From Epiperipatus broadwayi (lineage: Eukaryota; Onychophora; Udeonychophora; Euonychophora; Peripatidae): a DNA stretch of 64,000 nucleotides. The position numbers were made by a program, and so were the translations under genes. The DNA lies in NCBI GenBank assembly GCA_028023455.1, contig JAQFVV010006221.1, positions 5,747,011 to 5,811,010 of the forward strand. Reading direction: 5' to 3'. The notes below the pieces were generated by a model. That model saw only the letters and a list, made by a program, of their open reading frames with translations. It was not told the origin of the DNA and ran no database searches. Below are positions 11,530 to 25,143 of this stretch, one piece after another; position 1 is the first letter of the stretch, and each line of letters opens with the position of its first letter.

Positions 11530-14500
11530 TACTAATAAATAAAATCATGACAATAGTGTTTTTAATATGATAATACCAATTTAAATCTAATTCACAATGG
11601 TGCAAAATATATATTTATAAATATGTCGCATTTTTCTTTCACAAATTCAAAGTAATCTGAAATTTATGAAAACCTTATGATCCGTAACTTATTAATATAC
11701 AATGTCTTGCTTAATTATAAAATGAGATTAATTATTTTTGCTTTTTGATGATTTAAGATCTTTGATAAGATATAAATAAATACTTTTGACTTTCAATAAA
11801 AATTTCTAACTGAAGCACATCATTTATCAGTTAAGACAAAAATCCTTTAAGGTAGAAAATATCTTAAAATAAAAACTAAAAGCAGTTAGATTTGACTACA
11901 GTAATTATTTCATTATAAGTTATAACTACAATTCTATACAAGCAATTATCTCTATATATATATTTACCCAAAAGCTTATTAAATAATAATAATGACTCTG
12001 ATTGTCCTTATCCTATGGTTACTACTTCCTCGACTCTTGATTTCCTATGATAAATCACCCTACAGAATTGCATAATACATTTCTAGTCCATTCTCCATAT
12101 ATATTGTAACTTAAATTTTAGACGAAATAAAAATTGTAACTTAAATTTTAGGGACTTATTTTAAATAAAGTGTATTATTAATGGGGGAATGGCATAGTAA
12201 CCCAAATATTAATGACAGATTGGCATTGTAGCCAAAACATAAGAGATTCATTATCAAAATGATGAGTAGGACCATATTAAGGGGAATAATAAGTTGTAAC
12301 TATAATAGTCATTGAAATTTATTAATGATCAAAATATTAACTATCAATCAAAAGATTGGTGGCTTAAATTCAACTTTTACTTAAGATTTAAAAAATATCA
12401 TAATATCAATGATTAGAAACAATAATGCTCAGGCAATAATTATGCTTGGAGACTAGTCATTTCAGCTATCTGGTATCTGGCCTATTTCAAGCCCTAGTTA
12501 GGCAGCCGTTGTATTTTCAATTAACAAGTATAAACTATAAACAAATTATTAAGAACAAACTATTATAACTCAGGAAACAACATCAAGTGGGTGAGTACAG
12601 TGGTAACTCAATAAAAGATCTTCTCAATAAATCCAACAGTAAATTTTATTCACTCTTATCTCTTGGTTTGATATCAAGTACATATTTAAGTGAATAACAA
12701 GTGAATATGGTCTAGCAGGGTGCCACTAGGCTATCTGAACCTAGACAAAGTTATATCCTATAACCTTTTCACATGTACTGAGTTTGAACCCTTTTTTGGT
12801 ACTTCATTTCTAACAAAAATGGAGGATTTTGCTTTTAGCCCCATATCACTGTATGCACTAACATTTAGGTAAACACAAAACATCCTTACACTAAAGTGGT
12901 ATATATAAAATTCATCAGACATAAATCATCTCCCAGATCTTAACATAATAAATGTGTTTCAACATCTTTATAAGTTTTACTAGCTCATATTATGCTATTA
13001 ATTTAGGATGGCAATTCACTCATCTTTGCATGATGTAGATGATGGAATGGTGGTTATTATAATGATTCACAATTGACAACTAAATATCATGAAATCACTT
13101 AATTATTTATGGCCTTTAAACATTTATCTAGCTCATTAATTAAAATGTGATGATGATGATGATAATGGTTTCAACCACAGCTTCAGAACCAAGTTTAACA
13201 TGAAATGTAAAATTTTAAAAATTCATAACTATTGGTTAATCTTAGTATATCTAATTTGGAACTTAAATAATTAATATTTACCATTGATGACGAATGATCA
13301 CAACTAATAAAGAATACCCTTAATGAAATATATACACCTCATTTAATAAAAAAAATTAACATTTATTACTGCATTTCTAACATATACATGAAAATTTCTA
13401 GATATACATGAAAATTTGTATGAATAATAACAATAATAATTGACTATTTTGACATCATAATATTAATTTTAAGTTCTTCCCCCTTTCCTATTAAAGATAT
13501 AATGCATATTAAATTGGATACCAAATTTGCTAAGACGTTCAATCTATAAGAAAATATTTCATAAAAAAAATAAACACTCTTTTGGCACACATTCTTTTAT
13601 AATCTAACATGTAAAGCAGAATGATTAAGGAGAAAAAAGTTAGTGTAATCGAAAGAAGATTTCCAGAAACAAGTTTTTAAATTGCTTCTCCCCATTCCCT
13701 CTGAGCTACTCCTAAGATCACTATTCCTTAAATCAAAACAAAAATAACCTAATATTTTTATCACATTCACACATTCTCATATACATGTAACAAGTTAATA
13801 TATTACCATGTATGTGTGTGTTGATACCGTTAGAAATAAAATATTATTTAAAAACAAATAATAATACAAAAAAACATTTGTACATATTAATAACATCTCA
13901 TAACTCTAGATCAATAGACAATCATACCCTTTTTAGAAAACAAATTTCATCAATGTGCGGGTATAATCATTTTAGCATACATAAAATCATTAATGAAGCT
14001 TATCTATTATTACAGAAAAAATTCTTCATTTAAATCAATTTTGGTTGTTTTAAAGTTCTTAAATAAAAAAATATAAAACTTTATTTCTAAAATTTTATTA
14101 ATTGTCTCTAATATCATAAAAGAAAATATAAATAATGAAAATTCATATTACCAGTCCCTTTTATTTTTGTGGAGGCTTCCAAAAGTTCAAACTTGTTAAA
14201 TGTCTATACTTTTGCAGCAAAAAATTTCCACGGTTCACTGGAACAATCTTTTTCTTGAGGCTTATAATTATTTGATGGTGATGATGATGATGAGTTTATT
14301 TGCTTCAGTGGGAATCATTTGGCACTGGAACCTTTTCTTTCTTTCCGGTTAAGCATAATTCTTCTATTAGATGGAGTATATCCGTTGTTCTCATATTTAT
14401 AATTTTTCTTGGGTTTAAATTCAGTCACTGGAATAAATGAACTAGCTGATTTAATACTTATCAGTAGATTAATTATTTTCCTTCAGCTTTCAAATGCAGG

Positions 14501-14716
14501 TGAATGTTTTCCTTTACTTAAAGTATAGATGATCAGTCAGCCATGTTAAATATTACTTCTCCCAAATCAATCATAAGGTGTAGAATATTTTTAACTCAGA
14601 CAAGACATTTCTTTTTTTTCTTTATATGATGTGCTGACTGATATTCTGGTAAACAGATGCGATATATAGATTTTTAACCTGCCATCCTTATATTTTCAAT
14701 CTTCAAAAAAAAATTA
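11530..14716. other. A+T-rich DNA without recognisable gene
   Basis: Contains a short (GAT)n run near 13149 and another near 14280. Reading frames are short and low-complexity. I find no exon-like, RNA or transposon signal that I can defend. Confidence 0.45.
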
Positions 14717-14982
14717 TATAAAAAATGATTTTAATAAATGTAAATATATTAAATTTAAGCGTAAATAGATAATATATAATAATGTGAAAGCTAAACACCT
14801 TCAAACAGATACACTTTTAAAATGCTTACATGACAACCAATCAGATGGAATAATGCTTACGTGACAGCCAATCAGATGGAATAATGCCATTATTCCATCT
14901 GATTGGCTGTCACGTAAGCATTTTTAAAGCATATCTGTTTGAAGGTGTTTAGCTTTCACATTATTATAAAAAATGATTTTAA
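14717..14982. mobile_element. Foldback element with a duplicated arm segment and 18-bp target duplication
   Basis: The 18-bp direct repeats at 14717-14734 and 14965-14982 are identical. Between them are an unpaired tail of about 40 nt (14735-14774), an outer left arm (14775-14826), an inner left arm ending at 14886, a one-base spacer at 14887, and the right arm (14888 to about 14964). The left arm holds two imperfect 31-33-nt copies of a block ending in CCAATCAGATGGAAT; the right arm has only one. The inner palindrome is nearly perfect with essentially no loop. Non-coding. The architecture matches the other tail-bearing foldbacks here. Confidence 0.8.
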
Positions 14983-16239
14983 ATTGATATCTGGCAGAAT
15001 TAAAACACTTGTCCTTTCCTAGTTTCAATATTTAAAATCCCTCTTTTAACTGATTTTTTTTCAGACTGGTTTCATACCCTATTCTTTTCTATTTTCAGCA
15101 AACTCATTTTTTAATTTTCCTAGTGTGACTGTCACTAGAAACATATTAAAAATCACACTATCTTGATTTTTCAGATTAATCTTGTTTTGAAGTAACATTG
15201 TTTTAATCCTTTTTTTCACATATCTGTCACAAAATGTCACCCCTGAAAATTCTTTTTGATATAAGATAAGAAGACCCTAAATTAGAGTTCTCACATTGTC
15301 TCAGCTTTAACAGAAAACAACCAATCTTTATAACACAAAATTGTTGAGTAAAAAAAATATTTTAACAGATTTTCTTCTTTTTCTTTTTCAATATGTAATA
15401 ACTGTAGATTTATTTATGCAATGTATACACACTATCATTCAAATCATTTATAAAACTGGCCTATTACAATAATCCGAATGCTTTTTAGAAATTTATAGTT
15501 TTAATGTTTAAAACTAAATTCTTACAACTTTTAAACCCAAATTACAACTATATAAAAAAATAGAAATAGAAATACAATAGTAGAATCTAGCTCAAAGTGT
15601 AGACTAATTTTAAAGAAAGTTATTATTTGGAAGATGAAAATGACAAACTAAATAGCTTACACTCACACACACACACTGCCTATATATGTGTTATAATCTT
15701 ACTTTTTAACAAAAAAATTAACTATTGAATAATTAAATGTGTGTACTACTCTTTTTGAGTTTTTATCAACACACAAACAAATAAAGAACATAACTGTTTC
15801 CCCAACTCTTTTTCTGTCTTAAGCTTTTAAAACTTGATCTTGTAGGGTTTAAACTTGGGTGCCCTACAGCTTCCTTTCCTATATAAAAATGTGATGATGA
15901 TTTGTTTCATGTTTTCTTTGATGCACATTACTACAAATTGATCTACTGACTAAATTGTAATGGCACAATATATATATTTGTAAATATGATCTTAAGTCAA
16001 TGGAATGGTGAATATATGATGGCTTCAAACTGACTCTGCTAGTCCAGCATATTTATATCTATTTTGCTTTCTGGGTAATTGTCAGTTTCCAATTGACACT
16101 AAATAATGGTCTTAAAAATAGGTGGTCCATGTTTAGTTTCTATATATCTATTATTTAATCCTCATATGTTATTTATTATTTCTTTAGAATCTAATTAATT
16201 CTCCAATTATTTTTTCATAGCATCTTCCCTCATTCACAA
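14983..16239. other. A+T-rich DNA; (AC)n near 15661
   Basis: No gene is recognised. A short (CA)n microsatellite lies at about 15659-15677. Confidence 0.45.
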
Positions 16240-18260
16240 ATTAGGAATTTTCTGAAGTTAATATAGTCTTTAAGCTATACAAGTTTTCACTGACATTAAC
16301 CAATGTTATGATTGATGTCATATTCATTTTCTAATCTCTTATTTTTTAATTCTGAAATTATTTTCAACTAGTTGCTCCCCTGTTTCTACTTTCTTCTCAT
16401 TGATGTAATCTTCATCACTTTCGTTATTAATTTTTTCTTTTATTTTGCCTTTTTTTGTATGATTTATAGTCTGCATAACTGAACTTGTTTTCCACTACAC
16501 ACAGATTTTATTTATTTTGAGATAATCTCTATTTAGTCAACCATTTTTGATTCATACAATTTCCTTATTATTAATTTTTTCTATGATTTCCAATTACTTT
16601 TTTATTCAAATCATTAAGAATTAAACAATTCAATTTTTGGCCTTAATTTATGTCTCATTACAAAGTTTTGATATAATTTACCTATGTTTGATGTACATGT
16701 ATATTATAAATATTATTTCTCAAATTTTAGTTATTTTTCCTTCATTAATTACAGTTGTTGGTCTGCTTTCTTAGCCAGTTTATTTGATTGAGGGTGATAG
16801 GTGATATACTAAAGTGACTTATTTCCCATTTCTATTTAAAATTTCTTAAAACTGGAGACTGGAAACCCAGTCATTTTCAGATACAATCATCTCTGACAGT
16901 TTTAAATATTTTCAGTATTTTGTTTATAGTTCCAGTTGAGCACACATTTTTTAATACATGATACTCTGCCTAGCCAGAGTATGTGTCACTGCAACAGATA
17001 TAAAACCCTTCAATGATTCATTGTAGTCTATATGAACATACTATTATGAATGGTTTTGTGGCTTTAAACCATGTTTACATCATATCAATAGATTTTTAAT
17101 GACTTTTTGGCACTTTCTGCAATGTTCAATATGTTCTTCAATCTTTTTATCAACACCAGACTATCATACATATCCAAAAGCCAAAACCTATACTCATAAT
17201 TTTTGAATGATCTTCATAAATTTGAAGACTTTCAGAATGCAGTTTTTGCATAGTCAGCTGACATCTTGCTTCTCTCCCACATTACTGCAACATTAGGAGG
17301 GTAACTTTTAAGCAAATGCCAGAATGCATTCTTTACACACAATAAGTTGATCCCTTGCATCTGTCTACATTATTGCAATATTAGAAAATCACTTTTTGGG
17401 CAACTATTACTAATCTAATTTATTATTAGTTTGTATCCATTATCTTGTTATTTTTAGGATTCTATTGTTCAACTATTAGACTTTGTTGAAATAGGACTAT
17501 ACTTAATTTCGGTCTCAATGTCCTGTATTTTACCTTTATCAGGGCAATGATCATCTGCTTGCTAAGTTTATTATCTGATTTATATATGATCTGATAATTA
17601 TATGCTGACAGCAAAATTATTCTTAGTAAATCAAATTATTCCTTTCTAAGTAATTCTAACTTTTACAATGAATATGAGAAGTACATCTTCTTGAAAGCGC
17701 TCAGCCATTTAATTTAGTTTTCAATTTATTGTTATAGCTTTACGTTGGAAGTGTGAAAGCACAATTTAATATTATTATATTGAAGACAAACGTAAAGTAT
17801 AAATATACAGGTTATTACTTAATGAATAATGGCAATATTTTGGGTTATTTTCATTTATTAATTCTCTCAGGTATTACTTTCTCTTTCAACATGAGCTGGC
17901 TTCTGATTACCTCTAACACTCTTAAAGTTATGTTCTTATTAAAAAATACTGTTTTTACTTTTGCAAAGAGCACATTTCATTCACACTCAGTTTTAAGGAT
18001 TATGTCTAACCTAACTGTCAATTTCTACCTTGTCAAGTTGGTCATAAACTTTAATTAGAAACTCACAATTATATCCTCTGTTAATTTCACTGTTCTTCAC
18101 GTTTTCTCTTGAAATTCTTTTGTAGTTGGCACTCCTGCTCATAATTTTTACATTTTTGTTTTTTAGGTATTTTAATCTTAATGATCTCCCCTTTTCTAAA
18201 CAATTATTGGCTACATGATCAACTTTGTCATAGTAAAAATACATTTTTACAATCATCTTT
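16240..18260 (-). mobile_element. Decayed Gypsy-like LTR retrotransposon (gag-NC, protease edge, RNase H edge, integrase)
   Basis: Read on the minus strand, pieces appear in Gypsy order. A degenerate CCHC knuckle near 18200-18240 keeps HVANNC, but both upstream Cys are Tyr. A protease-start-like KVEIDS sits at about 18014, then a stop. An RNase H end-like SAYNYQI is near 17595-17615. Integrase sequence at about 16800-17170 has HCRKCQK (zinc finger), IDYNESLKGFY and then a TYSG-like piece (catalytic core start). An acidic open stretch near 16380-16440 may be the integrase tail. Most of RT is missing and many stops and shifts are present. No LTRs were recognised. It is a dead, internally deleted relic; clade assignment is from motif order only. 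Confidence 0.65.
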
Positions 18261-19531
18261 GTTTCGGATTATTAGTTGTCTTTATTGATAATTTTACATA
18301 AACCAGTGTATCTTTAACAACTTTTTTACATTCAGAAAATTCTTTTAGCTTGATTTAATACTAATTTATGACATTATTTTTTAATTTCTTATGTGTAGGA
18401 CATTCAGCTTTACTTAATAATTGTTTATGTAATTTATCAATAATTGTTTTCTAATGGGAATATTACAACATATCCTCTCATGATTCTACATACTAGTATA
18501 ATCTCGTGAATTCCCCCCCTCCAATTTGGCAACAGTCATAGAAATAAAATTTAGCAATGTGTTTATATGAAGGTAGGGGAGGGGGTAAGTAGTTACATAC
18601 TTTTTTAAACTAGATAATCACATGTGACATATTCAAATTTATCAGGGTTACACAATCTTGATGACCCTTTAGCCAATGAAATAATTTTGGCATTTTTTTC
18701 TATTGTTACTAACATCATATATCTTAAAATATTTCTCAACATGAGCCATGTAAAGATATCGACCACTGACATTATTTTGTTGAATCTCTGCATCATAATT
18801 TTGACTTAATACAGATATTTTGTTGTTTAATTATACTTGTCTATTGTGTGATATTTATTTTGAACTTATAATCTGTTCTCAGATTTTAATATTATTTTTA
18901 ATCTGAACAAATTGGTTATCTGTCAAGATTAAAATTGTTTCAAGTTGAACTCAAATAAAATAAAAAAACGGATTGTCAGATAGTTTTGACTACATTAATT
19001 TTATAATCTCATTATTTAAGCTACAGCTGCAGCTCCATACAATTAATTAATATAACATATTAATTAATCTCTATATGGATATATATATATATGGAGACTT
19101 ATTAGATAATAATAAAGGATATAATGGTCTTCATAACCTACAATCATTGTTTTCATGGCTTTTTGGTTTTCCAAAATGAATCAGATTTACGGGGTTGCAG
19201 TTTATTCTTTTAGACCATTCCTGGAATCTGATTATAAAGACATAATCTTAAGTTCATGTAGTCATGAGAATTTTATGGCTTGCTAATCCAGCATGACTAT
19301 TTATATTACATTTGGTTTATGTAGCATTTCTATGATCTGGATAACCTCAACTCTGCTCTTTGAATCCAACATGCATATAACATTACTTGATTTGAAATCT
19401 TTAAATCAAACATGAATTTCAAGTAATTATTCACAAATTCTTTTCATTATAAGACTAAAAATAATCACATGGGCTTTTTTATTGTTATATGTTACTGATA
19501 TAATCATGATTCTTTTCTATAATCACACAAC
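18261..19531. other. A+T-rich DNA without recognisable gene
   Basis: No feature beyond short spurious frames and a C-run near 18515. Confidence 0.45.
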
Positions 19532-19789
19532 AATAACCAATTAACATCACATGATCACTATCGCAAACTAGCACATAATTGTTATTAAACATAGTAAAAC
19601 TCTCCATACAGTAGTGCCATCTTGTGTCAAACAGAGTAATCACTGGATGCCAGAAGGTTTGTTCATAAAATCCCTATCTAGTGCCTACTCATCCAATATC
19701 CCCAAACATTCTGGCATCCAGTGATTACTCTGTTTGGTACAAGATGGCACTACTGTATGGAAAGTTTTGCTATGTTTAATAACCAATTA
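19532..19789. mobile_element. Foldback element, 'TACAGTAGTGCC' family, 12-bp target duplication
   Basis: AATAACCAATTA occurs at 19532-19543 and again at 19778-19789. Inside are a one-sided tail (19544-19586, with ATCACATGATCAC), the left arm 19587-19655 and the right arm 19709-19777. The loop keeps part of the family's core ('atccctatctagtgcctact') but has lost the hammerhead region. The arms share CATACAGTAGTGCC and AGAGTAATCA with the copies at 28.9, 30.1, 35.8, 45.2, 50.5 and 56.1 kb. Non-coding. Confidence 0.85.
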
Positions 19790-20396
19790 GTTAGTATCAG
19801 TACTTTATTGAGATAGATAGTAATCTATCTCAATCTACAATTTCTTTTAAAAATATAGTAGTTGGCAGTTGTGAATCAAATTCAAGTTTCATAAATTGGG
19901 TTGTTTTTTATAGATTTGTACTACATAAGCACACCCACATCAATAGAGGTCTGTAGTTAAAATCAAATTAAGTCAGTTTTACTTTAGTTTTAAAAAGATT
20001 AAGAAACAGATTATGTTATAGGGACAAAGCTTAATTAAATGCTAATCAATAAAACATTTGCTAACTTATTTTGTATTATCATTAATTAAAATTCTAGAAT
20101 ACCAATTGCTTTTAAGCTTTGTTCCAGGTTTTGAAAATGTCAATATTTTAGGGATTAAGATAGTTACGTCATCTATAAACATGTGGATTTGTTAAATTAA
20201 AGAATTGTATAATTATGAATTAAAATAATTATTGATTTGCTTAATAAAAAAATTTTGTAAATAGGGATTATTAAAATAATTACTAATTTATTTAATTAAA
20301 GAAAATATGTGGGCTTATTAACTAAGGAATAAAAGATGTTTTGCAAAACTGAGGGATATAAAAAAGCCAGCTTTGAAAATAATTGAGCTGCCTTTT

Positions 20397-20502
20397 TTCC
20401 CATATGTCATAGCATCAGCCAGGAGGTAAATCCACAAAACAGTCTGCAACCAACTGCTTGCTTGCAAGGCAGCTGTGCTGACATCTCAGCTAATAATGCT
20501 TC
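20397..20502 (-). mobile_element. tRNA-derived SINE, diverged copy
   Basis: On the minus strand it runs from an AGCATTATTAGCTGAGATGTCA-like head through a Leu/Ser-like arm region and a diverged B box to the family tail GCTATGACATATG. It matches the copies at 22.0, 29.8 and 42.0 kb with more substitutions, so it is an older insertion. A frame running through it is a shadow of the SINE. Confidence 0.7.
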
Positions 20503-21695
20503 TTTTAGTCTATACTTTTGCCTGTTTAACATGAAGAATACTGATCTTCTACCAGCATCTGAAAAACTAGCATGTGTGGATAATAAGCTCAAATGGAAAT
20601 TGTCCACAAAATCAAATCAATATTTTGTAATTAATATGGTTAAATTTAAGACAAACATTCTAATATCTTTCTCGACAATGAAAACCACATAATTTTCTCT
20701 TTTTTGTAAATCACCCAAATAAGTAAACTTTATGTTTTCCAAATATATAATTTCCTACTCCATGACACTGAATAAAATTAAATTATTTATTTGCTATGAA
20801 TTAAATTCCAAGTATAAAGTAACAATATATTTTAAATAAAGGTATTCTCAATATTTTTATACAGATCAAAATTTACCTATTAATAAAAGCATAATTTTGG
20901 AACATTTAACTATTAATTAGAGCAGATTGATTGTTATACTGACAGATGCAAAGATTATAATTAAAGATTTCCAGTCAGCTAAATCTGTTACTACCCCTGC
21001 TTTGTTAATATTAAGAGTTTGGATACACAAAAAAAGATGTTTGAAGTTGGGGGATGCTATGGAGTAGCTAAAAAATGAAGATGTAATTGCATAAACACAC
21101 AAGTGGGTTGTCTCAGTTAGTGTAAGGAGGTTATCAATAGCACTAAAGGCTCATTGTGACTAGGATTTATAGTAAGCCAAGCGACCGATGATAGTAAAGT
21201 AAAAGAATAATAAAAAAGAGAAAACATGAGGTATTGTTTATTAATTATTCACAGTTATTTCACTATCCAATATCTGTTAATCCTATAGCTACCTGAGTAC
21301 AGTATCCAACATGGCTTGAATCTATAGTGAGAATGAAATAAATTATTTAGATGCATTTATTCATCAATAAATTATAACATTAATACCATAGTAAAATAGT
21401 TTTCTTTAAAAAAGCAACAACAAAAACATCAAAACATTGCAGACATTTATTTTTAGTTACAAATACTTATCATAATACGCAATACATCTATTATATATTT
21501 TTTAATCATTTTTTAAAATATGAGTTACATTTTCGAAAAAGTGCTCTTTAACTATATATTAAAGAACACTTTTTTCATACAGTTATATTCACATTTCAAA
21601 AATCATTTAAAACTGGACGATTGATGAATAAATTATTAATTATAATAAAAAAGATTATGGTTTAATTTATTATAAATATAAATAAGATTTTTTTT
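20503..21695. other. A+T-rich DNA; somewhat more complex block at 20930-21190
   Basis: No gene is recognised. The 20930-21190 block has a less extreme base composition than its surroundings and could be an old transposon scrap; no motif supports a family. Confidence 0.3.
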
Positions 21696-21697
21696 TT

Positions 21698-21780
21698 CCC
21701 TGCGTGGTTTAATGTAGTGCTAAAGCGTCAGAATCTGCTTCTCGGGTTGATTCTGGATCTCTTCTGGCGTTCAAACTTCT
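21698..21780 (+). mobile_element. Possible degenerate tRNA-like SINE head
   Basis: A less A+T-rich island has a TGGTTTAATGTAGTG sequence resembling an A box and, about 40 nt on, CGGGTTGATTCTGG resembling a B box. No acceptor stem or tail is evident. Weak. Confidence 0.25.
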
Positions 21781-22017
21781 TATGAATTCCAAAGCATTAA
21801 AATCATTTGATTATTTTTTTAAAGTACGATTTTTTTAAAAAAATGTTGAGTTTTATTACTTTCTCTTTTTTTGTAATATGATAAATAAATCGCAATATCC
21901 ATACTTTTTTAAATATATACTTTGATAATAAATAAATAATCATATAGTTAGTTGCTCAAGAGGTCATATGATATTTAAGGACTTAAATAGCAAGTTGAGT
22001 ACAACAGTTTTTTTTCT

Positions 22018-22124
22018 TTCCATATGTCATAGCATCGGCCGGAAGGCGAACCCACAACCGTCTGCAACCAACTACTTGCTTGCAAGGCGGCTACAATGAC
22101 CTCTCGGCTAACAACGCTTTTAAG
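22018..22124 (-). mobile_element. tRNA-derived SINE, well-preserved copy
   Basis: On the minus strand it reads GCGTTGTTAGCCGAGAGGTC, an arm region with CTTGCAAGCAAGTAGTTGG, B-box-like GTGGGTTCGCCTTCC, and the family tail ending CTATGACATATGG. T-rich plus-strand sequence at 22007-22019 is its poly(A) tail. It is closest to the 42.0-kb copy. Confidence 0.8.
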
Positions 22125-22129
22125 CTGAC

Positions 22130-23205
22130 TAAATTAAGCTTTTTAAAGAAATCTTACTCCACTGAGAATCGAGCCAGGAGTTTTTAGTTTTTATTTTATT
22201 ACTGACATAAATTGCATAGAACAATGAAATTGAAATATAATTCAAGAAACTGAACACATGAACAATATGTTAGTGATGTAAAACCTCATTAAGGTTATAA
22301 TGTAGTTTTAAATTAATCCAACAAAATAAAGTATATTAAAGAGATAAAGCAAATCAAAGTAGCTTTGATGATGATTAAATATTATTGAATAATTACTTTA
22401 ACTTGCATTAGAAAAAAACCTAATAACTTTACCCAGATACATACACACACCATATATGTTAATCATAATACTTTTAATTATATTTTTTTTGGTAAAAAGT
22501 TGAATTTATTTAAGAGATGTGTTTACTGCTAATAATAACTATATATTTTAGAAGTATTGCAAAGGGCTATTAATTGGCCATATAATAATAAAACTTAAAA
22601 AAAATAAAGATCTACAAGAAAATGCATTAATGAACCTTTCCTCTACATTTGTTTTTCTTTATAAATTCCATGGGTAAGTTTTTAATAAGTTATTCAGTAT
22701 TCTTGCATTGAACAAAATTTACTTTTATAAAATCATAACATTTCTTGTATTATAAAAAAAGTTTAAGGAATTGACCAATCAAATAAATTGCATATTATAA
22801 TTAAAAACTTTTATAATTCTGGATGTATCATAACTCAATATTACAGCATAAATTAATTTGGAAGTATGATATATGATATGCTAAGGTTTAATTTATGGTT
22901 AATTGAACATACACATAATTTTGAAAGGCTAAAGATTTCACTCTCAGAAACAATTTGACAAACAAGGCATATATTTTCAATATAACCCATATCTGATTTC
23001 ACCATTGAATTTAGAAGCACTAAGATAAGTTTGCATACATATTTAACTGCATATTAAACATCCTAAGGTTTATTCAAATAATATTTACATTTCACATGAC
23101 TTGTATTTTCTTGCATACTGTATGCAGGTTGTTTAGCACACAGAGGTACTTTATCACAGGGATGCCAAGATAATTAATAATATATATATATATATGTAAA
23201 TGAAT
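22130..23205. other. A+T-rich DNA; isolated B-box-like site near 22160-22180
   Basis: The minus strand has CTGGCTCGATTCTCAG near 22161-22180, like a tRNA B box, but with no A box or tail. Otherwise nothing is recognised. Confidence 0.3.
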
Positions 23206-23310
23206 ATGTTTACATTCTGAGTGTAAATATTTTTTATTTAAATATGAGAGGAATATTTCCTTAATTAGATTTATAATGACAATTACCTGAGCCTCCACTC
23301 AAATATATCT
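23206..23310 (+). repeat. Isolated partial unit of the 24.2-24.7 kb tandem repeat
   Basis: TGTAAATATTTTTTATTTAA followed by 'atatgagag', 'ttagattta' and 'acaatt.cctgag.ct' matches the first half of the repeat units about 1 kb downstream. Confidence 0.55.
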
Positions 23311-24159
23311 GAGGAAGGACCCACAAATAACTGGAATTGTTCTCTGTTTCACATACTTGTTGTAATATATGATTCAGCTGTTATATATTTCTTGCAGTTA
23401 CACTTCTGCATTAATCTGTCAAATGACATAATCATGTGGAATCATTGTGCCATGTAGTACATTTTTTTGTAAAATGACTGAAAAGTTCAAACAATGTGAA
23501 ATTTTGTCTTCGTTTACAGAATATGGTAGCAAAAACAACTGTAATGCTTAAACACATTACAAGCGAGATGATCTCATAAAAACACAAGTTTGTGAATGAT
23601 TTAATTAAAAAGTTAAATTTACCATGTTCCTAAAAAGCATCACAATGAAATATGAAGTCAAAACAACTCTGTTTTTTTTTTTCACGCAAATGGCATTTTT
23701 ATCTTAAATTTAGTTTCTAATCGTCAGGCATTTTATCTACAAATTTTGTAGCATTTACATGATGTGATGAAATGTGAACATCCCATTTTGTGGCAAAGAA
23801 AAGAATGAAAGCTCCATCTCAACAAAGTGTCATCTCTCAAAGCCTTGAGTGTGAAACTTTTTAATTAAATTCATCATTTTCCAGCTTTCTATTAGCCATA
23901 TTCACTCAAACTTATCTCATGCATTTTTTTAATCTCTCAAATGGAAAAATGTCTCAATTTTTTTTGTGTGAACTTAAAAGTGGGGCATCACTGTGCAAAT
24001 ATTTCCAGACTAATTTGAAAAATGGAAAACACATTTAGATAGGTGTGATGCATCAAATGGGTAGTTGTTTGAAAGAGATTAAATTTATGACATGGTACAT
24101 ATAAATAAATAAAAATTTATTATAAAATTCTGGTTATTTTTGGGTCCTCTTTGTACTAT

Positions 24160-24700
24160 GAATATACTTTTATCATTGTGTTAAACCAAATAGGCTGATA
24201 CCATTATATTATGATAATTAATAAAACTTATACATGAATGTTTAGATTTCCAAATCACTTTACTGTTAGAAATACTTAATTATTGTAAATATTTTTTATT
24301 TAAAATATGAGATGAATACTTCTTTACTTAGATTTATTATGACAATTGCCTGAGTCTCAAGTGCAAAATACATTACATAGATACTCATCATTATTCTAAA
24401 CCTAATAAGTCATCATTTTGTTGATAATTAATAAAACTTATACATGAATGTTTAGGTTTCTGAATCACTTTATTTTTAAAAACATTTTCTGATTGTAAAT
24501 ATTTTTTATTTAAATATGAGAGAAATACTTTTTTACTTAGAATCATTACAACAATTGATCAAACCTCGAAAAATACTCCATATATACTCTAGCATTACAC
24601 TAAATTAAACAGGCAGAGACTCTTTTGTCACTATAATTAATAAAATTTAAATGAAAATGTTTAGATTTCCCAATCACTTTTATTTAAATATCCTAATTTT
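24160..24700 (+). repeat. Tandem array, about 210-bp unit, about 2.5 copies
   Basis: The block ATAATTAATAAAACTTATAC, or close variants, recurs at about 24213, 24424 and 24633 (periods 211 and 209). Between copies a 'gtaaatattttttattta' block also recurs. Units are about 80% similar by eye. Non-coding, satellite-like. Confidence 0.65.
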
Positions 24701-25143
24701 TATAAAAAAAGTAACACATTACTATTAATAATTTATTTAAAAATAAAACTTATAAAAATATTGCCTCAAAATTACAGTAATTCAGTGTGTCATGAAATTA
24801 TCATTAGCAATGGTATTTTACAGAGATCATAAATCTTATTCACTTTAGATTAGAGGTAAAGTGACAGAATGTGGAACCTAGGATCGATTCTGCTGCTGTC
24901 TTGTGCAAAATATTTTTTATTATTATTATGCCATATTATTCTTTTGCATGCTTTACTAAATGTTTTCTTGGATGCGGACTTGGATTTGTTCTCTAGATAA
25001 AAACTCATAATTGATCCATAACCTATTCTACAGTCCAAATCTAAGGAAAGCAGAATGAATAAAAAAAACATAATTTTTAAAAGGATATTATTGCATGCCA
25101 AAATATTTTAGTCTTAATATATTTTATGATATTTAATGCAATT

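Noticed and set aside
20407-20692. Frames across the 20.4-kb region as small genes
   Set aside because: Both strands' frames overlap a SINE copy and read through its tRNA-like sequence.
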